Assembly: GCA_036510975.1 (NCBI GenBank)
Contig: DATCCY010000125.1
Span: forward strand, 69,195 to 133,194
DNA length: 64,000 nucleotides
Direction: 5' to 3'
From: Longivirga sp036510975
GTDB lineage: Bacteria; Actinomycetota; Actinomycetes; S36-B12; CAIYMF01
A model generated the notes under the pieces. The model saw nothing but the letters and a program-made list of their open reading frames with translations. It did not search any database and had not been told where the DNA came from. The position numbers were made by a program, and so were the translations under genes. Shown here in pieces: positions 34,556 to 45,021 of the stretch (its first letter is position 1; each line of letters starts with the position of its first letter).

Positions 34556-35356
34556 TCACGGGAGGTCGGCGAGGATCCGGCGTGACTCGGCCGCGCCCAC
34601 CCGCACCGAGTCGGCGTGCAGCGTGAGCCACGCAGCCACGCCATCCGGCGTGCCGGTGGCGTAGGCGCGCAGGGCCTCGGCGTACGCCGACCTTCCGGCG
34701 GCGTACAGCCCGGCCTCGGGCACCGTGACGCCGTCGGGATCCACGCCGCGCGCGGCGAGGACGAGGCGGGTCGTCGCCCGTGCGACGAGGCCCGAGCCCC
34801 AGCCGAACGGCCGGGTCACGGCCACCTCCCCATGGACCACCGCTGCCACGACGAGGGCGGGCGCCTGGGTCGGACGCGTGAGCAGCGCGGCCACCGACGT
34901 CATCCGACGTGCTGCGTCAGCGGCGCTCGGCAGGTCGCGCAGCCGCAGCGGATCGTCGGCGGTCTGCGTCGTGCGCAGCCGGCCGCGCTCCTCGTCGGCC
35001 ACGAACCCGGCCGCGGCGACGGCGTGCAGGTGGGAGAGCACCTGCAGCGGCGTACGGCCCACGAGCTCGACCTGTCGAGGGATCTCGGTCTGCACGGCCA
35101 TCGCGGCCGCCACGACGCGACCGATGGGTGAGCCGTCGAGGGCGTCGCCGGACACGAGCGCGTCGGGCCGCACCTCGGCCCCGTCGATCGCGGCCGAGGC
35201 CCACGCCCCGCGAAGGCGCGAGCCCGCCACCACCCCGGCCACCCTCGCGCGGACGGCGCGGTCCCAGAGCACTCCGTCGACCGCGGAGCGAGCACGGTCG
35301 ACCGCATCGGCGACGCCGGGGAGCTCGAGCAACGGGGCGAGGGCGTCGACGGGCAC
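34556..35356 (-). CDS. Degenerate Fic-like domain protein
   Basis: A 266-residue protein from GTG 35356. It is mostly helical, with an N-terminal inhibitory-type helix region and, at about residues 178-200, RPFGWGSGLVARATTRLVL. This aligns with the Fic core HPFxxGNGRxxR, but the catalytic His is Arg and GNGR is GSGL, so AMP transfer is unlikely. Similar actinobacterial proteins are annotated only as hypothetical or oxidoreductase and lie near acs, as here. It is monocistronic, with a shared terminator at 34474-34504. Confidence 0.65.
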   Translation of the reverse strand: MPVDALAPLLELPGVADAVDRARSAVDGVLWDRAVRARVAGVVAGSRLRGAWASAAIDGAEVRPDALVSGDALDGSPIGRVVAAAMAVQTEIPRQVELVGRTPLQVLSHLHAVAAAGFVADEERGRLRTTQTADDPLRLRDLPSAADAARRMTSVAALLTRPTQAPALVVAAVVHGEVAVTRPFGWGSGLVARATTRLVLAARGVDPDGVTVPEAGLYAAGRSAYAEALRAYATGTPDGVAAWLTLHADSVRVGAAESRRILADLP

Positions 35357-35458
35357 GACGCCACGCTACGAGGAGGCGTGCGCCGGGTCGGCGCAGGGGC
35401 GGCGCGTCACCGGCCCGACACGGACACCACGGTCGAGCCGCGACGCTACGGTCGCGCC

Positions 35459-36610
35459 ATGACCCCGTGGGCGATCGCCGCAGCCGTGGTCGCGGTGCTG
35501 CTGGTGGCGGGGCTCGCCTGGTCCCTCCTGCGACGGCGCGACCTCGGGAGCGAGGCCGACCGCGCGACCTTCGCCACGCTGCACACTGCCTCGCTCGCGG
35601 CGCCCGCGCTCCGGGAGGGGCTGACGCCGGACGCCGCGTCCGGCGCCGCCCGGCACCTGCGCACGCTGCTCGGCTCGCGCGGGGTCGCGCTCACCGACAC
35701 CGAGCGCGTCCTTGCTGCCGAGGGACCGGGGTCCGAGCTGCTGGACATGCCGAGCGTCGCATCGGTCCTCGCGACCGGCCGGTCGGCGGTCGCCGCCCCG
35801 CTGACCGAGCACGGCGCGGGCTCGTGGTTCGTCGTCGCGCCGCTGGTCGTCGACGGGCGGGTGGTGGGCACGCTGGTCGCGGTGGCCGACGACACGACCG
35901 CGGTCCTCGCGCGGACCACCACGGAGGTGGCGCGCTGGGTCTCCTCCCAGATCGAGCTCGCCGAGCTCGACGCGTCCCGGGCGCGGCTCGCAGAGGCGGA
36001 GGTGCGGGCGCTGCGCGCCCAGATCTCGCCGCACTTCATCTACAACGCGCTCACCGCAATCGCGTCGTACGTGCGGACGGACCCCGAGCACGCGCGCGAG
36101 CTGCTGCTCGAGTTCGCGGACTTCACCCGCTACTCCTTCCGTCGGCACGGCAACTTCACAACGCTGGCCGAGGAGCTGCGCTCGATCGACCGCTACCTCA
36201 CCCTCGAGCGGGCCCGCTTCGGCGACCGTCTGCAGGTCACCGTCCGCGTCGCGCCCGAGGTGCTGCCGGTCGCCGTGCCCTACCTCTGCCTGCAGCCGCT
36301 GGTCGAGAACGCCGTACGCCACGGGCTCGAGGGTCGCGCCGGACCGGGACGCATCACGATCCTCGCCGAGGATGCCGGGGCCGACTGCACCATCTCGGTG
36401 GAGGACGACGGCATCGGTGCGGACCCCGAGCAGATCCGTCGCGCCATGGTCGGCGAGGGCGACAGCGACTCGATCGGCGTCGGCAACGTCGACGAGCGGC
36501 TCCGCCAGGTTTTCGGGGACGAGTACGGCCTCGTGGTCGAGACTGGGCCGGGCCTCGGCACGAAGGTGTCGATGCGCGTCCCGAAGTTCTCCCCGGGGGT
36601 GCACGCATGA
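35459..36610 (+). CDS. LytS-family sensor histidine kinase
   Basis: A 383-residue kinase from ATG 35459. One N-terminal transmembrane helix (residues 4-24) is followed by a GAF-like domain (about 35-165), a His_kinase segment with phospho-acceptor RAQISPHFIYNALTAIASYV, and a HATPase_c domain (LQPLVENAVRHGLEG; VEDDGIGA). With no extracellular domain, the GAF module probably senses a cytoplasmic ligand. Its last codons overlap the response regulator start (ATGA). The downstream symporter suggests a carboxylate signal, as for other LytS/LytTR pairs controlling pyruvate or acetate uptake. Confidence 0.9.
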   Translation: MTPWAIAAAVVAVLLVAGLAWSLLRRRDLGSEADRATFATLHTASLAAPALREGLTPDAASGAARHLRTLLGSRGVALTDTERVLAAEGPGSELLDMPSVASVLATGRSAVAAPLTEHGAGSWFVVAPLVVDGRVVGTLVAVADDTTAVLARTTTEVARWVSSQIELAELDASRARLAEAEVRALRAQISPHFIYNALTAIASYVRTDPEHARELLLEFADFTRYSFRRHGNFTTLAEELRSIDRYLTLERARFGDRLQVTVRVAPEVLPVAVPYLCLQPLVENAVRHGLEGRAGPGRITILAEDAGADCTISVEDDGIGADPEQIRRAMVGEGDSDSIGVGNVDERLRQVFGDEYGLVVETGPGLGTKVSMRVPKFSPGVHA

Positions 36611-37377
36611 GCGAGGAGCCGATCGCCGGTCTCCGCGTGCTCGCGGTCGACGACGAGGCGCCCGCGCGCGCGGAGCTCGCCTACCTGCTCGAGCGCGACG
36701 AGCGGGTCGCCACCGTGCTCACGGCCTCCGACGGCGCCGAGGCGCTCCGCCTGCTGGAGACCACGGCCGTCGACGCGCTCTTCGTCGACATCCGCATGCC
36801 CGGGCTCGACGGCCTCGACCTCGCCCGGGTGCTGCGGCGCTTCACCTCCCCGCCCGCGGTCGTCTTCGTGTCGGCCTACGACTCGCACGCGGTGGAGGCG
36901 TTCGACCTCAACGCGGTCGACTACGTCATGAAGCCGGTGCGCGAGGAGCGGCTCACCGAGGCGGTACGGCGCGTGGTCGAGTCGCGCGAGCGCGTCGTGG
37001 TCGCCGTCGCCGCGCCGGTCGACGCCGTCGAGGACCCCGACGAGACCATCGCGGTGGAGCTCGGCGGCGTGACCCGCTTCGTGAAGCGGTCCGACGTCCG
37101 CTACGTCGAGGCGCACGGCGACTACGCGCGTCTCGTCACCCACGACGGGCGCCACCTGGTGCGCGTCTCCCTGGCTCACCTCGAGGAGCAGTGGGCCGAG
37201 GCCGGCTTCGTGCGCATCCACCGACGGTGGCTGGTGTCGCTCCCCGCGATCGACGAGGTCCGGACAGACGTCGGGCGGATGAGCGTGCGGGTGGGCGACG
37301 CCGTCCTGCCCGTGTCGCGGCGGCACACGCGCGAGCTGCGCGACCGCCTCGTGCGCAGCGCCCGCCTGGGCCGGTGA
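36607..37377 (+). CDS. LytTR-family response regulator
   Basis: A 256-residue regulator from ATG 36607. The receiver has VDDEAPARAELAYLL, phospho-acceptor FVDIRMPGLDG, Ser/Ala switch FVSAYDSHAVEAF and Lys in YVMKPVREE. Residues about 145-250 are a LytTR DNA-binding domain: EAHGDYARLVTHDG, FVRIHRRWLVSLPAI, LPVSRRHTRELRDRL. It is translated with the LytS-type kinase and is followed 9 bases later by the transporter genes it probably regulates. Confidence 0.93.
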   Translation: MSEEPIAGLRVLAVDDEAPARAELAYLLERDERVATVLTASDGAEALRLLETTAVDALFVDIRMPGLDGLDLARVLRRFTSPPAVVFVSAYDSHAVEAFDLNAVDYVMKPVREERLTEAVRRVVESRERVVVAVAAPVDAVEDPDETIAVELGGVTRFVKRSDVRYVEAHGDYARLVTHDGRHLVRVSLAHLEEQWAEAGFVRIHRRWLVSLPAIDEVRTDVGRMSVRVGDAVLPVSRRHTRELRDRLVRSARLGR

Positions 37378-37386
37378 CGCGACCCC

Positions 37387-37770
37387 GTGAGCACGCCTGA
37401 CAGGCCGGCCAAGCGCGTCACCGTGGTGCACCCGCGAACGGCTGCCGCGCGCACCGCCGCGAAGCGCGGGGTGCGCCGCGACGTGCGCGAGCAGACCGAG
37501 CTCGGCGTCACGATGCTCACCTCGCTGCGGCGCGCGCAGCTGCGGCTCGCGGTCCTCGTCGTGCTCGGTGTGGCGGTCGTCGTCATCGGGATCCCGTTGC
37601 TGTTCCTGGCGTTCCCCGCCGTCCGCGAGGGTCGGGTCGGCGGGCTCGCGGTCGGCTGGTTCATCCTCGGGGTGGCCGTGTTCCCCGCGATCTGCGGCGC
37701 AGGGTGGGCCTACGTCCGGCACGCCGAGCGCAACGAGGCGGCCTTCGTCGACCTGGTCGAGAGGTCGTGA
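37387..37770 (+). CDS. DUF485-like small membrane protein
   Basis: A 127-residue protein from GTG 37387. A basic cytoplasmic N-terminus (about 55 residues) is followed by two transmembrane helices: LRLAVLVVLGVAVVVIGIPL and VGWFILGVAVFPAICGAGWA. The layout and its position immediately before an SSS-type symporter match DUF485 (YjcH-like) partners of ActP acetate permeases. The symporter start is one base after its stop. Confidence 0.75.
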   Translation: MSTPDRPAKRVTVVHPRTAAARTAAKRGVRRDVREQTELGVTMLTSLRRAQLRLAVLVVLGVAVVVIGIPLLFLAFPAVREGRVGGLAVGWFILGVAVFPAICGAGWAYVRHAERNEAAFVDLVERS

Positions 37771-37771
37771 C

Positions 37772-39274
37772 GTGACGAGCTCGTGGTGGCCCGTGCTCGC
37801 GGTCGTGGCGGTCGTCGTCGCGACGGTGGTCATCGGCACCTTCGGCGTACGCGTCTCGAGGACGACGTCGGACTTCCTCGTCGCGTCGCGTTCGGTGAGC
37901 CCCTTCCTCAACGCCTCCGCCATCGGCGGGGAGTACCTCTCAGCCGCGTCCTTCCTCGGCATCGCGGGCCTGGTCCTCACCTACGGCGTCGACATGCTGT
38001 GGTTCCCCGTGGGCTACACCGTCGGCTACCTCGTGCTGCTGGTCCTCGTGGCCGCCCCGCTGCGCCGCTCCGGTGCCTACACGCTGCCGGACTTCGCGGA
38101 GATGCGCCTCGGCTCGCGACGGCTGCGACGGGTGTCGTCGGTGCTCGTGGTGCTGATCGGGTGGCTCTACCTCCTGCCCCAGCTGCAGGGCGCCGGCATC
38201 ACGCTGCATGCGCTCACCGGGGCACCGCAGTGGGTCGGCGCGTTCGTCGTGGCCGTCGTCGTGGGGGTCACGGTGGCTGCGGGCGGGATGCGGTCGATCA
38301 CCGTGGTCCAGGCGTTCCAGTACTGGCTCAAGCTCGTCGCCATCGCCCTGCCCGCCGTCCTGCTCGTGGCCGCCTGGTACCACCGTGGCGCGCCCGTCTT
38401 CGCCTCGGGCGACTGGGGTACGCCCCTGTCCGGCTTCGGCGGCCGCGAGTACCCGCTCTACGCGACGTACTCGATCGTGCTCGCGACGTTCCTCGGGACG
38501 ATGGGGCTGCCGCACGTGCTCGTGCGCTTCTACACCAACCCGGACGGTCGCGCCGCGCGGCGCACGACCCTGTCCGTCCTCGGTCTGCTCAGCGTGTTCT
38601 ACCTCTTCCCGCCGATCTTCGGTGCGCTCGGCCGGGTCTACACCCCGGAGCTGGCCGGCACGTCCGCCGCCGACACCGTCGTGCTCGTGCTCCCCGGGCG
38701 GGTGTTCGGCGGGTGGCTCGGGGAGGCTCTGTCGGCCCTCGTCGCCGCGGGTGCCTTCGCGGCGTTCCTGTCCACGGCCAGCGGCCTGTCGGTGTCGGTC
38801 GCCGGCGTCCTGTCGCAGGACGTGCTGACCCACGACCGCCGCCTCGGCGACGGCGTACGCCGGTTCCGCATCGCCACCACGATCGCGATCGCCGTGCCGT
38901 TCGTGCTCGCGCTCGGCGCCGCGCGCGCCGACCTCGCCGAGACCGTGACCCTCGCGTTCGCCGTCGCCGCGTCGACCTTCTGCCCGCTGCTCGTCCTCGG
39001 CATCTGGTGGCCGCGTCTCACCGTGCGGGGTGCCACCGCCGCGCTCCTGGTGGGTGGCAGCTCGGCGCTCGCCGCCGTCGTGCTCGTGCTCACGCTCGGG
39101 CCGTTCCACGGGTTCGTCGGCGCACTGCTCGAGCAGCCGGCCGCCTGGACCGTCCCGCTCGCGTTCGCAACCGCGGTGCTCGTGTCGCTGCGCACCCACG
39201 ACCGGGTGCCGCGCACGACGCCGGCGGCGATGGTGCGGCTGCACACGCCGGAGGAGCTCGAGGCCTCGCGCTAG
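37772..39274 (+). CDS. Sodium:solute symporter, ActP-like (acetate/monocarboxylate)
   Basis: A 500-residue, about 13-helix SSS permease from GTG 37772. Family features are SDFLVASRSVSPFLNASAIG, GEYLSAASFLGIAGLVLTYG (the sodium and substrate site helix), and MGLPHVLVRFYTNPDGRAAR. The last matches the ActP/MctC subgroup, which takes up acetate, propionate or pyruvate. It is cotranscribed with a DUF485-like protein and a LytS/LytTR system, and is followed by SatP and Acs genes. Confidence 0.88.
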   Translation: MTSSWWPVLAVVAVVVATVVIGTFGVRVSRTTSDFLVASRSVSPFLNASAIGGEYLSAASFLGIAGLVLTYGVDMLWFPVGYTVGYLVLLVLVAAPLRRSGAYTLPDFAEMRLGSRRLRRVSSVLVVLIGWLYLLPQLQGAGITLHALTGAPQWVGAFVVAVVVGVTVAAGGMRSITVVQAFQYWLKLVAIALPAVLLVAAWYHRGAPVFASGDWGTPLSGFGGREYPLYATYSIVLATFLGTMGLPHVLVRFYTNPDGRAARRTTLSVLGLLSVFYLFPPIFGALGRVYTPELAGTSAADTVVLVLPGRVFGGWLGEALSALVAAGAFAAFLSTASGLSVSVAGVLSQDVLTHDRRLGDGVRRFRIATTIAIAVPFVLALGAARADLAETVTLAFAVAASTFCPLLVLGIWWPRLTVRGATAALLVGGSSALAAVVLVLTLGPFHGFVGALLEQPAAWTVPLAFATAVLVSLRTHDRVPRTTPAAMVRLHTPEELEASR

Positions 39275-39433
39275 TCGGACTGACCAGCGACTCCGCCGAA
39301 CCGGTCGGACACCGCACCGACACCGGCGTGCACCCGTTCGTCACGCCCCGGCCACCCGGGCGACCGTTCGGCGCGCGTCGACGGCAGTTCGGCGCACCGA
39401 CGACGGCGCCCCCGACCCGCCCGCCGCCGGGCG

Positions 39434-39456
39434 GACCCCGTCAGGCGCACGGGGTC
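39434..39456 (+). terminator. Hairpin between symporter and satP-like genes
   Basis: GACCCCGT (39434-39441) pairs perfectly with ACGGGGTC (39449-39456) across a seven-base loop. It separates the symporter operon from the SatP-type gene, which therefore probably has its own promoter in the 83 bases that follow. Confidence 0.6.
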
Positions 39457-39539
39457 GCCCAGGTACTCCCGGGTGTGACGCGCGCCACCTACGTTCGCGC
39501 CACCACCTCACCCGGCCACCGAGCACGGAGGACCTGATC

Positions 39540-40163
39540 ATGGCCATCGCCGTCGAGAACGCCCCGACCGTCGTCACCACCCCCGCACCCGTCACGGAGA
39601 GCGCGTCGATCGCCGACCCCGGCCCGCTCGGGCTCGCTGCCTTCGCGCTGACCACCTTCGTGCTGAGCACCTTCAACGCGGGCATCCTGCCGAAGACGGT
39701 CGAGGCCGTCGTGCTCCCGATCGCGCTGTTCTACGGCGGCTTCGCCCAGCTGCTCGCCGGCATGTGGGAGTTCAAGAAGGGCAACACGTTCGGCGCCCTG
39801 GCCTTCACGTCGTACGGCGCCTTCTGGCTCTCGTTCGCCGCTCTCGTGCGTTTCGTCGCGGCCGACCTGCCCAAGGAGGACGCCGAGAAGGGCATCGGCG
39901 TGTTCCTGCTGGCCTGGACGATCTTCACCCTCTACATGACCCTCGCGGCGCTGCGCACGAGCCCGATCCTGGTGCTGGTCTTCGTGACGCTGTCGCTCAC
40001 GTTCATCGCGCTCACCGTCGGCGCCTTCGCCGGGAACGCCACGATCAGCCACCTCGGCGGCTACCTCGGCCTGCTCACCGCCTTCGAGGCGTGGTACGCC
40101 TCCGCGGCCGGCGTGACGGCCTCGACCTTCGGCCGACCGATCCTGCCCACCGGCAGCCGCTGA
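39540..40163 (+). CDS. Acetate/succinate channel, SatP (GPR1/FUN34/YaaH) family
   Basis: A 207-residue, six-helix protein from ATG 39540 with GGAGG upstream. The family signature appears as DPGPLGLAAFALTTFVLSTF (NPAPLGL type), then ALFYGGFAQLLAGMWEFKKG, GALAFTSYGAFWLSF, and AWTIFTLYMTLAALRT. These proteins form hexameric acetate channels. With the ActP-like symporter upstream and Acs downstream it gives the cell two acetate entry routes next to the activating enzyme. Confidence 0.93.
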   Translation: MAIAVENAPTVVTTPAPVTESASIADPGPLGLAAFALTTFVLSTFNAGILPKTVEAVVLPIALFYGGFAQLLAGMWEFKKGNTFGALAFTSYGAFWLSFAALVRFVAADLPKEDAEKGIGVFLLAWTIFTLYMTLAALRTSPILVLVFVTLSLTFIALTVGAFAGNATISHLGGYLGLLTAFEAWYASAAGVTASTFGRPILPTGSR

Positions 40164-40337
40164 CCGAGCGGCCCGAGCTCCCCGGGGTCGCGGCGTACGC
40201 CGAGGGCCCCGGGGCACCGGGTCGACGACGACCCGCGGCATGCAACCCCCGCGCAACCTCCCCCTGCGGTAGAAACGAACCCCGATCCCCGGGCGCCGGG
40301 TGCTCCACGACCGACGCCACCACCCCGAAGGAGCGAC

Positions 40338-42293
<1,956 letters not shown>

Positions 42294-42316
42294 CGCCGGC
42301 GCGCCTCGGTCCACGG

Positions 42317-43117
42317 TCAGCGACCGAGGAACCGAGGCGTCCGTTTGGCCAGGAAGGCGTCGGTGGCCTCGGCCGCGTCACCGGTGGCGACCGTGCCCAC
42401 CATGCGCACCGTCTCGACATCGAGGTACGCCGCGAGGTCGAGGTGCTCGGCGTCGCGCAGGTTCTCCTTGAGCGCGGTCAACGCGAGCGGTGCCCGCGCT
42501 GCCAGCGTGCGCACGAGTGCGGCGAGCTCGCCGGAGTAGGTGTCGTCCGGGAAGACCCGGTTCACGAGCCCGAGCCTGGCCGCCTCTGCCGCGGTGATCA
42601 CCTCGGGCAGGAGGAAAAGCTCACGGGCGCGCGCACCGCCGAGCAGGCGCGTGGCGAACCAGATGCCCCCGAAGTCACCGCTGACACCCGCGGTCAGGAA
42701 CGCCGTGCCCAGCTTCGCGCGCTCGGTCGCCACCCGCAGGTCGCACGCCAGGGCGAGCGACAGCCCCGCTCCGGCGGCCGCACCGTTGAGCGCGGCGACC
42801 GTCACCTGAGGCAGGTCGTGCAGCAGCTGGACCACGCGCACCTTCGCGCGCATCCCGCTCGCCTGGCGAGTCAGTGGGGGCGGGCCGACCATGGCCGACA
42901 GCCCCGCCTCAAGGTCGCCGCCCGCGCAGAAGCCTCGGCCCGCGCCGGTGAGCACGACCACGCGCACGGCGGGCTCGACCGCGACGTCCTCGAGGGCGCT
43001 GACGAGCGCTCCGACGAGACCGGGCGTCATGGCGTTGAGCCGGTCCGGACGGTTGAGCGTGATCGTCGCGACGGAGTCGGCGACGTCGAGCAGGACGGGG
43101 GCGACGGTCTCGGTCAT
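42317..43117 (-). CDS. Enoyl-CoA hydratase/isomerase family protein
   Basis: A 266-residue crotonase-fold protein; ATG 43117 is preceded by GAGGAG. ATITLNRPDRLNAMTPGL, the oxyanion-hole region VLTGAGRGFCAGGDLEAG, VAALNGAAAGAGLSLALACD, FLTAGVSGDFGGIW and GLVNRVF follow the family in order. The usual hydratase Glu near GVSGD is not obvious, so the reaction may be isomerisation or another crotonase chemistry. It is convergent with acs and divergent from nhaA. Confidence 0.85.
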   Translation of the reverse strand: MTETVAPVLLDVADSVATITLNRPDRLNAMTPGLVGALVSALEDVAVEPAVRVVVLTGAGRGFCAGGDLEAGLSAMVGPPPLTRQASGMRAKVRVVQLLHDLPQVTVAALNGAAAGAGLSLALACDLRVATERAKLGTAFLTAGVSGDFGGIWFATRLLGGARARELFLLPEVITAAEAARLGLVNRVFPDDTYSGELAALVRTLAARAPLALTALKENLRDAEHLDLAAYLDVETVRMVGTVATGDAAEATDAFLAKRTPRFLGR

Positions 43118-43238
43118 GGCCCGCTCCTCGCGATCGGCGTGTCCCGACAGTACCGAGCCGCGCGCCCGTGGTCGGTGGCGCGTGCGGCACCTCGGCGACC
43201 AGGACCGACCCGCGTCCGGGCTGTGGCAAGGTGACGGC

Positions 43239-44543
43239 GTGACGGGTGACTCGGCGAACGTCGTCTTCGAGCGGTTGCCGTTGTCGGAGCGCTCGCGGCT
43301 GGTCTCGGCGCTGCGGCAGGAGACCGTCGGCGGGGCGCTGCTGCTCGGTGCTGCCGTGCTCGCGCTGGTGTGGGCCAACTCCCCGTGGAGGGCGAGCTAC
43401 CACGAGCTCGCGAACGCCGTGGTCGGACCGGCCTCGCTGCACCTCGACCTCACGCTGCAGACCTGGGCGGCCGACGGCCTGCTCGCCGTGTTCTTCTTCG
43501 TCGCCGGTCTCGAGCTCAAGCACGAGCTCGTTCTCGGCACGCTGAGCAAGCCGTCGAAGGCCGTCGTCCCCGTGGTCGCGGCGCTGTGCGGCATGGTCGT
43601 GCCCGCCCTCCTCTACACGGGCACCGTCCACGTGCTCGGCGACCCCGCGGCCGCCATCGGGTGGGGCATCCCGATGGCCACCGACATCGCCTTCGCCCTC
43701 GCCGTCCTGGCGGTCATGGGCTCGAAGCTGCCGGTCGCGCTGCGTGCCTTCCTGCTGACCCTCGCGGTGGTCGACGACCTCGGCGCGATCCTCGTGATCG
43801 CGGTGTTCTACAACCACGGCTTCGCGCCGGTGCCGTTCGTGCTCGCCGTCGCCGGGCTCGCCCTCTACTGGTTCCTGCAGCAGCGTCGGGTCGACTCGTG
43901 GCTGGTCTACGTGCCGCTCGCCCTCGTCGTGTGGACCCTCATGCACGCCAGCGGCGTCCACGCGACGGTCGCCGGCGTCGCGATGGGCCTGCTCACCCGG
44001 GTGCGACCGGACCCCGGCGAGGACGACGCACCCGCCGACCGCTACGAGCACGCGGTCCGGCCGCTGTCGGCCGGCGTGTGCGTCCCGCTGTTCGCCTTCT
44101 TCTCCGCGGGCGTGACGTTCGTCGGGCTCGGCGGCTCCGCCCTCACCGACCCGGTCGCGCTCGGCATCGTCGTCGGCCTCGTCGTCGGGAAGCCGCTCGG
44201 CGTGTTCGGGGGTGCCTGGACCGTGGCCCGGTTCACCCGGGCGTCGCTGTCGTCGTCGTTGCGCTGGGCCGACGTCCTGGCCGTCGGCATCCTGGCGGGG
44301 ATCGGGTTCACCGTGTCGCTGCTCATCGACGAGCTGGCGTTCGAGCACGACCCGGCCCGGCAGACGGCGGCCAAGATCGGCGTGCTTCTCGCCTCGGTCA
44401 TCGCGGCGCTGCTGGCCTCCGTCGCACTGACCACCCGGCGCCGGGCCTACGCCGCCCTGGCGGCGGTCGAGGACCGCGACGACGACGGCGACGGAGTGCC
44501 CGACGTCTACGGGACCGGAGCCAACTCGCCCGACAGTCGATAG
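43239..44543 (+). CDS. nhaA: Na+/H+ antiporter NhaA
   Basis: A 434-residue, about 12-helix antiporter from GTG 43239. LLLGAAVLALVWANSPW, FFFVAGLELKHELVLG, GWGIPMATDIAFALAVL, the paired transport Asp in LAVVDDLGAILVIAVFYN, and FFSAGVTFVGLG are characteristic. It exchanges protons for sodium or lithium to hold cytoplasmic pH. An acidic tail with DRDDDGDGVPD (Ca-binding-like) follows the last helix. The gene is adjacent to the holin-like protein gene. Confidence 0.95.
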   Translation: MTGDSANVVFERLPLSERSRLVSALRQETVGGALLLGAAVLALVWANSPWRASYHELANAVVGPASLHLDLTLQTWAADGLLAVFFFVAGLELKHELVLGTLSKPSKAVVPVVAALCGMVVPALLYTGTVHVLGDPAAAIGWGIPMATDIAFALAVLAVMGSKLPVALRAFLLTLAVVDDLGAILVIAVFYNHGFAPVPFVLAVAGLALYWFLQQRRVDSWLVYVPLALVVWTLMHASGVHATVAGVAMGLLTRVRPDPGEDDAPADRYEHAVRPLSAGVCVPLFAFFSAGVTFVGLGGSALTDPVALGIVVGLVVGKPLGVFGGAWTVARFTRASLSSSLRWADVLAVGILAGIGFTVSLLIDELAFEHDPARQTAAKIGVLLASVIAALLASVALTTRRRAYAALAAVEDRDDDGDGVPDVYGTGANSPDSR

Positions 44544-44590
44544 CCTCTGAGCACGGTCCCACGGTGGGGTCGGCAGGGAGGTCCGGCGAC

Positions 44591-45010
44591 GTGAGCCAGC
44601 AGCAGTCACTCGGTGCCATGGTCAAGGGAGTCACCGAGGACATCTCCACGCTCGTGCGCGGCGAGATCGAGCTGGCGAAGACCGAGCTGCGCGACAGCGC
44701 GAAGATGGCGGCCAACGGTGGCGCGCTGCTCGCCGTCGCGGGCGTCACGGCCTTCCTCGGCGTGATCTTCCTGCTGCTCACCCTCGCCTGGGTCCTGGTG
44801 CAGCTCGGCCTGCCGACCTGGGCCGGCTTCGGGATCGTGACGCTGCTCCTCATCATCGTCGCGGCCATCCTGTTCGTCGTCGGCCGCAAGCGCCTCGAGT
44901 CGGTCAAGCCGCCGGAGCGCTCGCCGGCCTCGATCGAGAAGACCAAGGCGGTCCTGTCCCGCAAGCCGCTGCCCGAGCCGTCCGCGGCGCCCCCCGCCGA
45001 CCTCGGGTAG
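44591..45010 (+). CDS. Holin-X family (Actinobacterial phage_holin_3_6) membrane protein
   Basis: A 139-residue protein from GTG 44591. VKGVTEDISTLVRGEIELAK then two transmembrane helices (LLAVAGVTAFLGVIFLLLTL; GFGIVTLLLIIVAAILFVVG) match the actinobacterial Holin-X family, which is chromosomal despite its name and lies here as in Rv3669. The C-terminus is basic and Pro-rich. The function is unknown. It stops 11 bases before an EphE-like hydrolase gene, so they are probably cotranscribed. Confidence 0.88.
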   Translation: MSQQQSLGAMVKGVTEDISTLVRGEIELAKTELRDSAKMAANGGALLAVAGVTAFLGVIFLLLTLAWVLVQLGLPTWAGFGIVTLLLIIVAAILFVVGRKRLESVKPPERSPASIEKTKAVLSRKPLPEPSAAPPADLG

Positions 45011-45021
45011 GTCACGCACCC

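Noticed and set aside
39434..39470. Third family A element near CAGGTACTCCCGGG
   Set aside because: Only half of the core matches and no complementary arm was found nearby.
42317..43378. Longer enoyl-CoA hydratase starting at 43378
   Set aside because: The extra 87 residues are low-complexity and overlap the nhaA start; ATG 43117 has a good ribosome site.
44591..45010. Holin-like gene as evidence of prophage
   Set aside because: The Actinobacterial Holin-X family is chromosomal and syntenic with Rv3669; no other phage genes are near.
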